Source: Armillaria gallica
Taxonomy: Eukaryota > Basidiomycota > Agaricomycetes > Agaricales > Physalacriaceae
Assembly (NCBI GenBank): GCA_037576215.1
Contig: JBANDB010000001.1
Span: 2,666,001-2,730,000, forward strand
DNA: 64,000 nucleotides
Direction: 5' to 3'
The notes under the pieces were generated by a model. The model ran no database searches, had not been told where the DNA came from, and saw only the letters and a program-made list of their open reading frames with translations. Positions within the stretch are counted from its first letter, which is position 1, and each line of letters opens with the position of its first letter. A program made the position numbers and the translations under genes. This document shows, in pieces, positions 46,081 to 57,518 of this stretch.

Positions 46081-47600
46081 TAAATTGACGTATAGATATT
46101 TTGCAAATCAACTCGAAACCTGGATGGAACACTTGTCAAATGATGCTGAGAGACTATGTAACACAGACCTGAGATGCCTTTACTGGCGTGACCCAAATGA
46201 AACTCTCCGAAGAGAGGGTAATGATAGAAAAATTAGGTTCCATCACAGTCAGAACAGTCTGAATCGAACTGCGTGCAGCGTAACGCCCGACAGAGCGGGA
46301 AGGCGTTGTACGTGCTGCAATTACGTACCAAGCATGACATCCAAGCGACATCCCAAAGAATGATCCTCGTATGCTAAGCCGACCCCTCCCCAAACGAACG
46401 AAAGTATTCTTTCGGGTCTGTAAGCTACTTGCACCATCCATGACGTTCGATGAACCTCAATATGTTTATGTTGCAAAACCGCCATGGACAGTTATAGGGA
46501 TGATAGCCAAAGGAGGGGACGACGTAAACGAGAGCTGTCTCATCGACAGCTAAGGAATTCGATGTAACAAATTCCCCGCGAAGTACCGTCAGCGGGACGA
46601 CTGCTTTGTGTGGGGATATCCCGTCCAGACGTTATGTGAGACGCCATACTACCCCCAGCTGAGACTAGGTCCTGGACAGAGCCCCCGGTTAGAAGTGGTG
46701 GCAGAACTGGACGAAAGCCACGGAGGTCACTGTGTGGCATGATCGTCGTCATTGTCCAAACACTCAACCGGAGTCGTGCCGACGATAGGCAAAGCGCGCT
46801 TACGCCTCGAGCACCGATGGTTCTCTAGGATTCGCTGGATGCGGTTGCATAGATGTGCTACGGTCCCCAAACCATGTTGCTTCGTATCCCTCATATCATC
46901 GGGCATCGTACGAAGACTGGCTTGGGGCCCTACATCTAAGTAGACTTATGTTCGCTCGTGAAAGAAGACCAGAGTCCTGTATGGAACGAGCGACGCAGCT
47001 CTGAGTCTGATGCCAATGGTGGAAGGAAGGAAGAACGGTGACTTCGTGTTTCCCTCACTCTAAGTAAAATTTCCCGGCTTAAAATTTGAATATAGCCGTC
47101 ATCATTTGATCGTATTACCGAGTTCCCGTCTTACGGGTAAACGCTCAACTTGACGTCTTCGCAACGTAGTGAAACTGAGGTTGTCTAGAAACGTTGTATA
47201 GGGTGACCATAGTGGTATACCTCTACAGAGTAGTATGTAAACCGACTGACCCAGTATTACCCCCGGGCCCCGTCTGACGACAGTCTCAATCCTGAGGACA
47301 TCCGGCGAGTAGTCAAAAGCTGGCGTAATATGCTCGCCTGCATCCGGTTCTTGTTAGGTTCATCAGGGTATGTGACACTTACAATGACTTTATTCCAGGC
47401 GTTAAAAGTCTTCCATACGTTCTGTTTGGTCTCAGAAAAGAAGAACTTAATAAAATAGCATTGTCATCAGAACTGCGAAGAAAAGATAGACACTGGCATA
47501 TCCCGTTGAAACGAACCTCTGGAGCGTGAACCGGGCAAGGAGGAAGTTGAGTAGACACGAGACTCGGATTCGGAATGGAAGCAAGTTCCACGTAAATATC
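46081..47600. repeat. Tandem repeat unit 4 (~1.5 kb, most diverged)
   Basis: Landmarks: aaattgacgtatagatatt at the start, gacctgagatgc 46166, cctcgagcaccgatggttct near 46805, tatggaacgagcga near 46979 and cctctggagcgtgaa near 47516. About 230 bp of extra sequence (roughly 46575-46800) separates the first and second halves compared with units 1-3. It ends in the best preserved transporter-derived fragment, listed separately. Confidence 0.85.
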
Positions 47601-47720
47601 CAATTGCTTGCAGACATACCAGCCAGTGTAAATGCCTCGACAAGAGCAAAGCCACGGATCAAGATGGTTTTTGAGGCGGGTTCAAGCAATATGTAGGTCT
47701 GGGTCTCGTGTACCACCAAA
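47380..47720 (-). pseudogene. Decayed 3' fragment of an MFS sugar/quinate-type transporter
   Basis: The minus-strand translation reads NFLLARFTLQRFVSTGYASV, then YLFFAVLMTMLFY and, with a frame slip, FFFSETKQNVWKTF. The intact transporter 1.3 kb away reads LIARFTPQMFAAMEYGVYIF, FASLMILSIFYVYFLLPETK and so on, so order and residues agree across the last membrane helices. It has stops and frame changes, no start and no upstream transporter exons, so it is a relic. The same relic, shorter, ends each tandem repeat unit. Confidence 0.75.
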
Positions 47721-48860
47721 GATCGTTGCGACGTTGTTAAGCATCACTGAACTTTCATCATGCTGGTAAGTGGCCCAAGCTGGATTACTCGTTACGTACG
47801 AAATCGTTCTCAGTGTTCATTGAAGGCAGTCGAACTGGCTCCTGCTATCGGATATGATTATCCTGCGTCCCTCGAGGCAGCTGTCAGATGGATGGCCATA
47901 CGCCATTTCCGACTTTCTAGGATAGTACGAAATAGGGCGTGTTAACGTCTGATGGTAGCAAAGGAGTCTGTGTTAGACATTGCTTTATCAAGGGAGCGAT
48001 ATGAGAGATCTGGAGGACAACAGATGTCAGACGTATTGTTAAGCGCGTAGTAAGGAAGGCTGCGACCTAGAACAGCAAGGCCACCATGACAACAATTACG
48101 GACATTAACGTTCGAAGTATTCAGACTTTAGTTTTAACTCCATTAATATCAGCGAACGACAGGGCACCTTGTCTCCGTGCATACTCTAACTGTGTCATGC
48201 TGGCTTGAAGTAGCTGCGGCCTGACATGCATATGTACCGGTTCCATCAAATCAAGAGAATTGAGTAGATAACCCACATCATGCCCGTTGGTTCGACTTGT
48301 GATAGATCCGAGTTGCTAGCTTGCTGTAAGCCTGTGAATGTTGAAGTCGGGCAGTAGCGTCTTGAATAGAAAAGAGTATATCTCTGCGAGTGATTATGAG
48401 AAGTTCTGACTTGAATAGAACCTGATGGTGGTACGTGATGAGTTAACTTGACGAGTTGTTCAGCTTTTTTCAACTGTATTCGGCAAATACCGGCGAGTCG
48501 AAAGGGCGACGCAAACGGAGGTCTGTAAAACAAGACGGCCTCTGTAACCCGCTCACTAGGACTCTGTATCCCAAAACAATAGTTTCCTGTTTGTGAGATC
48601 TCGATATCTTGTTTGTTGCGCTTTTGATTAATTCTCAGTAGGTGCAGCGCAGCAGCCTAGTATGTAATGGTCAAGATTGGAAGCTAGTAGTTGGAATCTT
48701 TGGGGCAAACCCTTGGCAAAGCTAGTTGTAATAATTAGGTGCTGCATATTCGTACATTCATAGAAGTGACGTTAATAAACCCGTTACAGAGATTGCTAGC
48801 ACTTAAGATACTTCCGTGAATCTCGCTAAAAATCCCCAAGAGAAGACAGGTATAGAGACA
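47721..48860. other. 1.1-kb region downstream of the transporter
   Basis: Between the repeat array and the 3' end of the transporter. No gene, repeat landmark or RNA motif is visible; the sequence is AT-rich near 48550-48830, as expected for the 3' flank of the transporter. Confidence 0.4.
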
Positions 48861-50949
48861 TTAAACAGTCTCGACTTGTTCTTGATCGACCTTCTCATCC
48901 GCCACGTACTCCGATGAATTATTGCCCGACGCGCGCATCCTATTCTTGTTTCTGATCTTCGCCATGACGATATCGTGAGCATGCCATGGCTTGACGCCGG
49001 GAGCGAAGAGATCCTCCATGTGCTCTAAGGGTATCTGTTTTGTCTCGGGAAGGAGGAACTAGGAAGAACATGAGACGCAGGATTCCGGATTAGAGAAATG
49101 GAGACGTACGTAAACGTAAAAGATGGAAAGGATCATCAGGCTCGCGAAGAAGATATACACGCCGTATTCCATTGCGGCAAACATCTGAGGCGTGAAGCGT
49201 GCGATGAGGAAACTAGGCCAACACTGTCAGACTTTGATGGCAGATTGATTGAGAATGTGTACTGACGCAAACAGCCAATTACTCGCAGCCATGCAGGCCT
49301 GAGTGAATGTCCTGACATGTTGAGGGAAGAACTCGGCACCAACGACCCATGGTGTTCCATTCCATGATGGAGAGTAGAAAGCAGCCCAGATGTAGAAGAA
49401 AGCGACTGCTCAAAATGAGTAATTTCTGGGAAAAGGAGCAACAAGGCACATACTAGCACTCTTGCCTCCAGCAGTGAGGGTCGATGTAGGGTGCTCTGCG
49501 GGTTTGACGATGGCGATGTAGGCGCCGATATAGTACATGCTGACAGCACCACCAAGAGAACCAATCAAGAGGATCCGGCGGCGACCGAAATAATCGACAA
49601 CGTATAACAGCCATAGAAGCGCGCCGACCAATTTGACTGGCACAAGAACGTTAGTTTTGGAAGTAAAGACGAAGAAAATCTCCTCACTGATACCGTAGAC
49701 CCCAGTGGTAAGAAGTGAGGCGTTCTGACCGGTAACACCGATGGACTTGAAGATAGTAGGCCTGGAAGCAAAATAAACAAGGAGGTAAGGCAACGTCGAG
49801 AAAGACAGCTCACGAATAGTAGTTGATCGCGTTGATACCTGTGGCATTCTGCCAGGCAAACAAGCTGGCACCAAGGAATAGTCTATAGAGCAGTTTTCTG
49901 CTGTCGAAGACTGTCTTGAGAGGACCGAGGAAGCCAGCACCTGCAAGGCTCCGCTCATGCTTGATGGTCTCTTCAATAGCGACGTACTCTTCAACGACAT
50001 AAGGATGCGAAGGAGAAAGATGCCTGAGCCACGCAAGCTTTTCGAGGGCCTCGTCGTTTCTGTCGCGAGAGACGAGCCAACGAGGAGACTCTGTCAAGAA
50101 TGGAGCACCAAGGAAGAGGAGGCCTCCCGGCTAAGGGAAATTTGTTAATCAGAGGTTGAGGAACAACGACCGATACCGGCTCACCACAAGCTGGACAGCA
50201 AAGGCGATGAGCCATTGTATGTGACCTGCAGGTATGTGGCGCGTAACACCATAATTGATCCAGAATCCGACTGTCCCACCAATTTGCCAGCAAAGCTCAT
50301 ACATGCCAATGAGGCGACCACGGATGGCAGGAGGCGCGATTTCAGCAACATAAATGGGCTATTGATACTAGGAGATGAGATTCGGGGTGAAAATTTCCGC
50401 AGTAAAACACATACGGCCAAGTTTGACGCTGTGCCGATTGCTAGGCCGACAATTACCCGGCCTGCATAGATAATGCCAAGACCCGTGCTAGACCTGTGGC
50501 TAGTCGGAAAAAACATTACAAAAGCGGAAAGGGGAAGAACGCACGAAGCAGCAGTCTGCATGGCGGCACCTACACAGAAGACAAAACCAGCGAAGAAAAG
50601 ACCCCATCTGCGTCCCCAATAGTAACCAATAGGGTAGCCGAAAATTGCGCCAAAGAAGCAGCTGTAGATTAGGGTCAGCAAAGGCAGATGAAAACAAAGG
50701 TGGGTGGACGAACCCTGCCTGATACAAGGACACGATGTTCGCCGAGATGAGGTTGAACTCTGTCGTCGTTTTTTTGGTAAGATCGAATTCACTCTTGAAA
50801 CTGGCGAGGGAGATGGAAGTGCCGATGAAGGCAGAATCGTATCCAATCATGACAGCAGCGAAGGTAGCAATAAAGCCATTCATGTAAACCCGCCAGCCGT
50901 ATACCTCTGGAGGAGTAGGTCTGTCTTCAACACGAGTGAGCTTCGCCAT
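48861..50949 (-). CDS. MFS sugar/quinate-type transporter
   Basis: A 12-helix major facilitator of about 540 residues in many exons. ATG 50949 gives MAKLTRVEDRPTPPEVYGWR and helix 1 (FIATFAAVMIGYDSAFIG). Signatures of the sugar porter family are present: YPIGYYWGRRWGLFFAG (loop 2-3), GRVIVGLAIGTASNLAPIY, VAEIAPPAIRGRLVGMYEL, FLTESPRWLVSRDR after helix 6, QNATGINAINYYSPTIFKSI in helix 7, DYFGRRRILLIGSLGGA, WVVGAEFFPQHVRTFTQA and FLLPETKQIPLEHMEDLFAP. It ends QEQVETV at 48861. The pattern is closest to fungal quinate permease-like carriers, but the substrate cannot be decided from sequence. It would act by proton symport at the plasma membrane. Its 3' end is the source, or sister, of relics in the neighbouring tandem repeats. 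Confidence 0.9.
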
Positions 50950-52053
50950 GGTGAGAGAGAGTAGGCAGAGGACGGGAATCAATGTAAAAAAGCCAGGGCG
51001 TTATATAGGGACCAGGTACGCTGCCCCACTGCGGGGTTCGTTGTGCGGGAGACAGCTTTTCCGGAGAAATGTGTCGGAATCTGAAGAAGAGGAGAAAGGA
51101 GGGCAGGTGATCTAAAGAAATTCGATGGGATTTGCCTGATCGATCTGGAAAAAGGAGACTTCTGCATTCCTAGAGAGCTAACGGCCAATGAGACGATGGA
51201 TACCATCGGTCAATCTATCCGCTGACCGTACATACCTGTCCACTCGTGCGCAACAGACGGGTCAGACGGTTCTGGTCCCTTCTACCCCTCTGAAAACTCT
51301 TATCCGAGTGGGAGGAGGAGACAAATCCGGCAAAGAAGTGCCTGTGGCGGCTTTTCTAGACGAGTAGCGATTTCATTGAGCTCGCGTGGTCCATCAATGC
51401 CAATCATCGTGCGCATCAATGCTGGACAACGCGAATGGCTCATCCATGGCGATCAGAAATCAAACTGGCCAGGCATCTGAACGCCTTGAATGTCTGAATA
51501 GCATTTCCAAGCCTATCGAATGAAGTTAATGGCATGGTACAAATATTGCGGGGTAATGTCAAACCTAAAGAGACAATGAACTGGAAGGAACGGATCTAGA
51601 TACTCCATTATAGGCTTAGCACCGTCACCAATGCCTCTAGCACTACGTAGGTGGTGGTCACGTTGGTCTTTCGGGGGAACCTGCGTCCAAGGTACTACGG
51701 TACACAGTTTTTCCACGTTTTCTCTTGGCTACTAAGACATTTCAGGTTTCTAAGAACGATATAAACAAAAACATACAGGGTTGTAATGATGGGCTCAACA
51801 GTTTCACGGTTTGCTGAATGACAAATACGCCGACCTTCAAATGGCACCAAGAGCAGACAGGACGGTGAGGACATCAGAGTCGATCAGACCCTGAGCTTGA
51901 AATAAAATATACAGCACTCCCGGCATGTTGTAAAGGAATCTCAGACATTCAGATCTAGACAAACGAAGTAAAGGATAATAAGATACATCATGATACAAAT
52001 AACCTAGAGAACAATACTAATACAAGTACAACTAACATCGACGGTCCCCAAAT
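50950..52053. other. Promoter of the transporter and 3' flank of H2A
   Basis: A 1.1-kb spacer with no gene called. The half next to 50950 should hold the transporter promoter; a TATA-like ccctatataacg (minus strand of 50997-51008) lies about 50 bp upstream of its ATG. The AT-rich segment 51880-52050 is compatible with the H2A 3' untranslated region. Confidence 0.4.
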
Positions 52054-52569
52054 CTAAACTTCTTGACTGGCGTTGGACTTGTTCGACTTGACGGGTAGTA
52101 GCGATGCCTCGATGTGAGGCACAACACCGCCTTGGGATATTATAACGTCGCCAAGGAGTTTGCCCAATCTGAAGGTGGCATTAACACCTGATTCGAGGGG
52201 CTATAGGCAATGAAAAACATACTCCTCGTCGTTGCGAATAGCAAGTTGTAAGTGTCTAGGCACAATACGAGCCTTTTTGTTATCGCGAGCGGCATTGCCA
52301 GCCAGCTCAAGAATTTCTGCGGCAAGGTATTCAAGGACAGCAGCGAGATACACTACGCAAGGCTTGGTCAGACGATGAGAGCATAATAGATATTAGAAAG
52401 ACTGACCAGGAGCTCCAGCGCCCACACGTTGAGCGTAGTTTCCTTTCCTCAACAAACGATGAATACGTCCTACAGGGAACTGAAGACCAGCCCTGGACGA
52501 ACGCGTCTGCGCCTTGCCATCGCCACCGGAAGTCTTGCCAGACTTGGATTTTCCAGATTTTCCAGACAT
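52054..52569 (-). CDS. H2A: Histone H2A (SQE-containing C-terminus)
   Basis: [20 protein letters not shown] opens the N-terminal tail (ATG 52569), then [80 protein letters not shown], and [20 protein letters not shown]. The end [10 protein letters not shown] carries the SQE phosphorylation site typical of fungal H2A, which marks DNA breaks. Three short introns interrupt the gene. It is divergently paired with H2B across a 276-bp promoter, the classic fungal arrangement for core histones. Confidence 0.97.
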
Positions 52570-52845
52570 GGTGAAGAGAGCGAAGTGATGGACACTTGAT
52601 TAGAGGTAGTGGAAGGCTGAGAGTGGGTGGTAATGGAGCAAAGACAACCCTGCGGAGCCCTATTTATACTCTGACAGGTGCCGAATCGATCAACAAAAAA
52701 CGCGTTGATTTGTTGACGCGTTCTCAGAGTCACGTGTCTGGCTCGGCAGGGGTATATAAACAACACGGCACAGTGTTTGCGCGCATTCTGCTTCTTGCTC
52801 TTCAACCGTCACCTACCTTGCCCTTTACCTTGTGTTCTATTCTCA
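52570..52845. promoter_or_regulatory. Divergent H2A-H2B promoter with ACGCGT and CACGTG boxes
   Basis: Two TATA boxes face outward: tatttatac (52661-52669; TATAAATA on the minus strand, for H2A) and ggtatataaac (52751-52761, for H2B). Between them are two ACGCGT boxes 16 bp apart (52700-52705 and 52716-52721) and one CACGTG E-box (52731-52736). ACGCGT is the MluI cell-cycle box bound by MBF in yeasts and activates genes at G1/S; its use here for histones in S phase is an inference from site and context. Confidence 0.75.
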
Positions 52846-53437
52846 ATGGCACCTAAACCTGCTTCCACTGCTGGCAAGGCTCCTGCTTCGACCGCCTCCA
52901 AGGCTCCAGCAAAGACTGAGGGTTCCAAAGCCGCCAAGAAGACTTCCAAGCCAGCGTCGTCTGGTGATGGCGAAAAGAAGAAACGCAGAAAGACCAGGAA
53001 GGAGACATACTCGTCCTATATTTACAAAGGTTCGTTGATGTTCTCCCATATGGGCGTGGCCACTAATGATCAGTTTTACAGTCCTCAAGCAGGTTCACCC
53101 TGATACGGGTATTTCCAACAAGGCTATGGCCATCCTCAACAGCTTTGTCAATGATATCTTCGAACGCGTGGCGACAGAGGCATCGAGTACGATCTTTCGT
53201 CAGTTTGATGTTCCTGCCACTTACCACGCGTCGTCTAGAACTTGCCGCTTATTCCAAAAAGTCCACCATCTCCTCACGCGAGATCCAGACCTCTGTACGA
53301 CTCATCCTCCCGGGAGAGTTGGCCAAACACGCTATCTCTGAGGGCACCAAGTCAGTGACAAAGGTGCGTCTTTCCTTCGACGAACTTCTGTTCCTAGGCT
53401 TACGTTTCTCTAGTTCTCATCAGCAGGGGCCAAATAG
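52846..53437 (+). CDS. H2B: Histone H2B
   Basis: [20 protein letters not shown] with a Lys/Ala-rich tail, then [15 protein letters not shown], an intron, [35 protein letters not shown], a second intron, [40 protein letters not shown], then a third intron and the final exon FSSSAGAK ending with TAG at 53435-53437. The splice phases are clean (for example AAA G|TC in the IYK-VLK junction). This is a complete canonical H2B with the C-terminal lysine context (EGTKSVTK) that is ubiquitylated in fungi. Confidence 0.97.
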
Positions 53438-54446
53438 GTCGCATTGTACTTTTTCGTTTTTGTCTTTCGGTGTCAGATCTCAGGCTTTGTACAACCAGTG
53501 TATTTTTTTCATTATCTATATCAGGGGCAACCCATTATCCATAACTTCGTCCATTGGTACTCTTCCGCTTCTCAAGTGGCACGGGCGGTTCGTGAATCTG
53601 GCTACTCGTGTACAGAGGAAGCATCTGCGCGTGTTGTAGACTTGATGGAAGATGTTCCGGTCATTGGACATCTGCTGAGGTTTAAAACGTTTGTCTAGAC
53701 ATTGGATCTGAGAGCGAGTTGTAAGGCGTCAATCGTGCGTCCTTTCCTTGTAAGGCTGCTGTGTTCGCTGTCATTGGCTTTGAGCAGGACAGATCTCCTT
53801 TAAGGGAACATTGGTTCGAGTCCTTGGACTGAGAAATGACTGTATCACGAGTCTCCTGAACCTTAAGCTGGATGAACCATTCATCTAATGATACCTCAAG
53901 TTCGGCCTCTTCTTCGAAAACTGGTTATATTGATTGGTAATCGTCGTTACATTCTCGCTGATTCCACTCCGATTCGGATGAATGGCAAGGCTCAAGATAA
54001 TGCCTGTAATTAATGTGGCGAGCCTTGGGTATTTTCCGGGTAAGTCTATGACCGATACCCCGACAGGATATATGACTAATAACCGACTCTACTCGAGCTA
54101 GACTGGCCCTCAGGTATCTTACTGCTCGTGGTGAGAATCGTCGATAACATGCGGCGACTCCGTTTCATCACCTGAGTCCTGGGTCCGCGCTAAACAGAAC
54201 TGCCCGCAAGTTGTGTCATTTTTGCTTCATCCAGCGACGGACAAGAGGTCGGTAGCTATCCAGGGTCACATGTGCGGGAGAATATCTCCTCGGAAGCCGC
54301 CAATAGTCCCGCCAAAATTTGACGATGCTCTTCTTCTTTGTCAAGTTCCTCGGAATTCTCACCGATCAATAATCGTGTGGTTGCATAAAAAGGCGTGGTG
54401 CCTTCGTTCGGGTGCGTGCTTGCACGGTCTCTTTCAGCCCCCCACT
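53438..54446. other. H2B 3' flank and promoter of the first cytochrome P450
   Basis: No gene is called; an 84-codon frame at 53444-53698 overlaps the H2B 3' region and has no motif. A TATA-like gcataaaaaggcg lies at about 54383-54395, some 55 bp before the P450 ATG. Confidence 0.4.
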
Positions 54447-56814
54447 ATGGCAACTCCAGGCCTAGTGCCGTCAAATCAGCTGCTGCCCTGCCTTCTTTCT
54501 CTATCCGCCGCGGCTCTGGCGTGTGTTCTTCTCTATCGGCGGTGGAAAAGGATATCAATCGATCAACTTCCTGGTCCTCAGCCACAATCCTTTCTCCTGG
54601 GTTAGTGCAAATAAGCGAAATTATCTGACCCAACACTTAACGGTGCCGTAGGTAATCTAGGCCAATTCTACCGAGGAGAGGCTGCAGAGGTACGGGTTCT
54701 TATATCTAGCGAGTGCGAAAATTAATTCATCGACATTTAACAGGCAGATTTTGCCTGGCAACAAGAATTTGGACACGTTCTGCGAATTAAAGGTGCAATT
54801 GGGGTAAGTCTCACGCTCATTGCCAAGATCCGGAATTGATCTTTGTTGTGCTTTCGAGGAAGACTGCCTGTTCCTTTCTGATCCAAAGGCCATACACCAT
54901 GTTCACCATTCCGGATACACTTACCAGAAACAAACGATGCGCCGAGAGCTAGCGCGTCTATTACTAGGCAAAGGAATGCCTTGGGCTGAGGGTCCGTATT
55001 TTTATTGGACCAATCAGTACACCTACTGAACGCAGCCTAGCGGAAGACCACAAACGCCAGCGGAAGGTGATGTCACCGGCCTTCGGCTCAGCAGAAACAA
55101 AAGCTCTGTTTCCCATCATCTTTGAAGCTGCAGAACTGGTAACTAATAGGATGCATACATCGAACAATGACTTACAGCTTGACAGTTATGTTCAAAATGG
55201 AATCAACTCGACCCTCTGCAAAACCAGGGTTCTGCCGTTGTGGACGCGTACTCATGGATGTGTCGTACAACAATAGATACGATCGGCCTGGGTGAGTCTC
55301 CGATTGGCCACCGTATACGCACTGACGTCTTTGTCCAGCTGCCTTTGGGTACAGGTTTCATGCGCTTGAAGAAAAAGACAATGCCTTACGGCAAGCGTAC
55401 GCGAGGACTTTGTGAGTCGCCGTTTCCCAAAACGCTGTCTTCTTCTAATCATGACCTAGTTCTAAATCGTTCGGGAATCCTTCCAAGTGGACCATATTCA
55501 AGCAGAATATGCTCCAATATCTCCCTGTCCCGGTAGTGTCTTTCATCTTCAATCATTCCGCTTCGTTTGATCAAGCACGAGAAACGAAGCGTCTAGCCAC
55601 CCAGGTATCTGAAGAACTACTGCGAACAAAGTCCTCTGCGTTACGTATTGGTAATGGTGGTCGAGATATTCTGTCCCTTCTAAGTGCGTCTGGCACCATT
55701 TACAGAAGACCCTGAACACTCATCTGAAGTCAGTTAAAGCGAACATGGATACCGGAAGCGGGCCAAAACTCGATGATGAGGAAATGCTGGCCTCCATGCA
55801 GTCAGTTTCGCTACTTTACCTTTTCAAGTGAGATTAACGTTGCTCTACAGGGTCGTGATCGCCGCAGGGCTAGAAACTACTGCTAGTACCCTTACATGGA
55901 CCTTGTTCGAGCTCTCCCGGCATCCTTATGTACAAGCCAAGCTTCGAAATGAAATTCGAGGGATGCCAACGGCAAATGGAGGTGGCCAATTTACTCCAGG
56001 GGACCTTGAAGGCATGCCATACACCCACGCTGTCATGAAGGCCAGATGATCTACATGATCTACACACTCTAATTCTACTGATCCGGACTCAATCCCAACA
56101 GGAATCCCTACGGTTGCATCCTTCGATCTATTATGTGCTTCGACAGGCGGCCAAAGATGATATCATCCCTACATCTACTCCAATTACCACTCGGTCCGGT
56201 CAAGTCATCAACGAGATACCCGTGGCCAAGGGGACGTCGGTCTTTGTGTCCATAGCCGGTTACAATAGGTAGATACAGGTTTAATCTGTGGGACTTCTGT
56301 TTGGACTTATGGGTCCAGAAACGCGTCTATATTTGGAGATGACAGCCATTCATTTAACCCCGAGCGGTGGCTCGACAACTCGATGGCAAAAACAGATACC
56401 CCTTTGGGTCTGTATGGAAACTTGTGAGACTATTTATTGTTCTTCGTTCTCCGTTGGATAGTGAAATTCAACTTCCAATAGAATGTCTTTTGGATCTGGA
56501 GTAAGATCTTGTATGGGTGCGTACATATTTGCTGAACATTTCTGCATCGAAACTGATGATGATCTGTATCGTTATAGGTTGGAGATTTGCGTATGTTGAA
56601 TCTTCTCTTAAATCTTCGCGAACTTGAATCAAAATGATTTACCAGGTTGTTGGAATACCAAACCATCCTCATTCAACTGATCGACAAGTTCCATTTTTCG
56701 ATCGACTCTTCTGTTGTCCACAAAATAAGAAGAGAAGGGGGAACATTGATCATGTCTCCAACTGTGGATGGGATTGTTCAGCTGCCTCTCCGCATCTCCG
56801 CGGCGGAAACGTAG
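54447..56814 (+). CDS. Cytochrome P450 (1) beside sesquiterpene synthase 2
   Basis: An N-terminal membrane anchor (LLPCLLSLSAAALACVLLYR) is followed by DQLPGPQPQSFLLGN. Then WQQEFGHVLRIKGAIG, WAEAEDHKRQRKVMSPAFG (helix C), LCSKWNQL, SAVVDAYSWMCRTTIDTIGL, the I-helix oxygen-binding site VIAAGLETTASTLTWTLFEL, helix K ESLRLHP (ExxR), NPERWLD, and the heme loop MSFGSGVRSCMGWRFA with the ligand cysteine. The end is LPLRISAAET at 56814. It is intron-rich (about 12 introns). The intron before ESLRLHP (56041-56101) begins GC instead of GT. A monooxygenase on the endoplasmic reticulum; its position 0.7 kb from a sesquiterpene synthase suggests oxidation of the cyclised product. Confidence 0.9.
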
Positions 56815-57518
56815 TTGAACCCTGTTTTCTTTTGTTTAATTCTAATGTTTGATTGGATTGATGCGCTCGGAAATTTCCGAAGCCGCTCTGACTTCAGTGC
56901 TTAGCGCTGCCATCTGTTAACTTGAGTCTTGACCGAGACCGGACTTGAAGGTGGCGCTTCTTATGTGAGTGTGCAGTCAGTCTTACCCGTAATTTGGTTC
57001 TTCGAATACAGTACTCTTCATATAGGTCCAGGTGGCAGGATGTCGGGGGCTGTCTATCTGTCAAGTCTCGATCACTCAAATCAGATTTTGAGCACAGTGA
57101 CACCGTAAGCTCAAGGCGTTGAGGCCTTGGCTGTGTTTCGTTAATAGCCGATAGACAATGATTAGTGTCAAAACACCGAGACTGCAACGGTGTCTGGCCG
57201 TCACGGAACTCATAATTGAGCGGTGTGGGCGCCCTAGCGAACCGCCTGATGCCATCTCTCAGTGGGCGCTTACACCTGTATACTGCTAGACATCGACCGA
57301 GGCCGGGTCTTTTCACTGGGGTAACCTAATATTGTTTTTTTTTCAGGCGGACACGCTATGTGTGCAAAGCCTTGAGAAATCTTTCGATATCGGATAGGAC
57401 CCCAAGTTACGCGAGCCGTTCCCCTTAAAGGAGAAAAATCCCTGGTCACCTAGAGATCAGTCTACTTCGTATGTGTGTATTGTTTGAAAGGTTCAGGTTA
57501 ATGTATTGAATATTCCAT
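56815..57518. other. Convergent 3' flanks of P450 (1) and sesquiterpene synthase 2
   Basis: No gene seen. A minus-strand frame at 56894-57316 has no motif or splice-supported extension. Confidence 0.4.

Noticed and set aside
53444..53698. 84-codon frame downstream of H2B
   Set aside because: Begins at the last H2B exon in another frame and has no motif; probably H2B 3' untranslated sequence.
53805..53835. tRNA-like B box (ggttcgagtcc)
   Set aside because: The arms of a T-stem do not pair and there is no A box or cloverleaf upstream.
55190..55270. Apparent frameshift in P450 (1) after AAEL
   Set aside because: Using the acceptor at ...cttgacag restores the conserved LCSKWNQL frame, so no lesion is needed.
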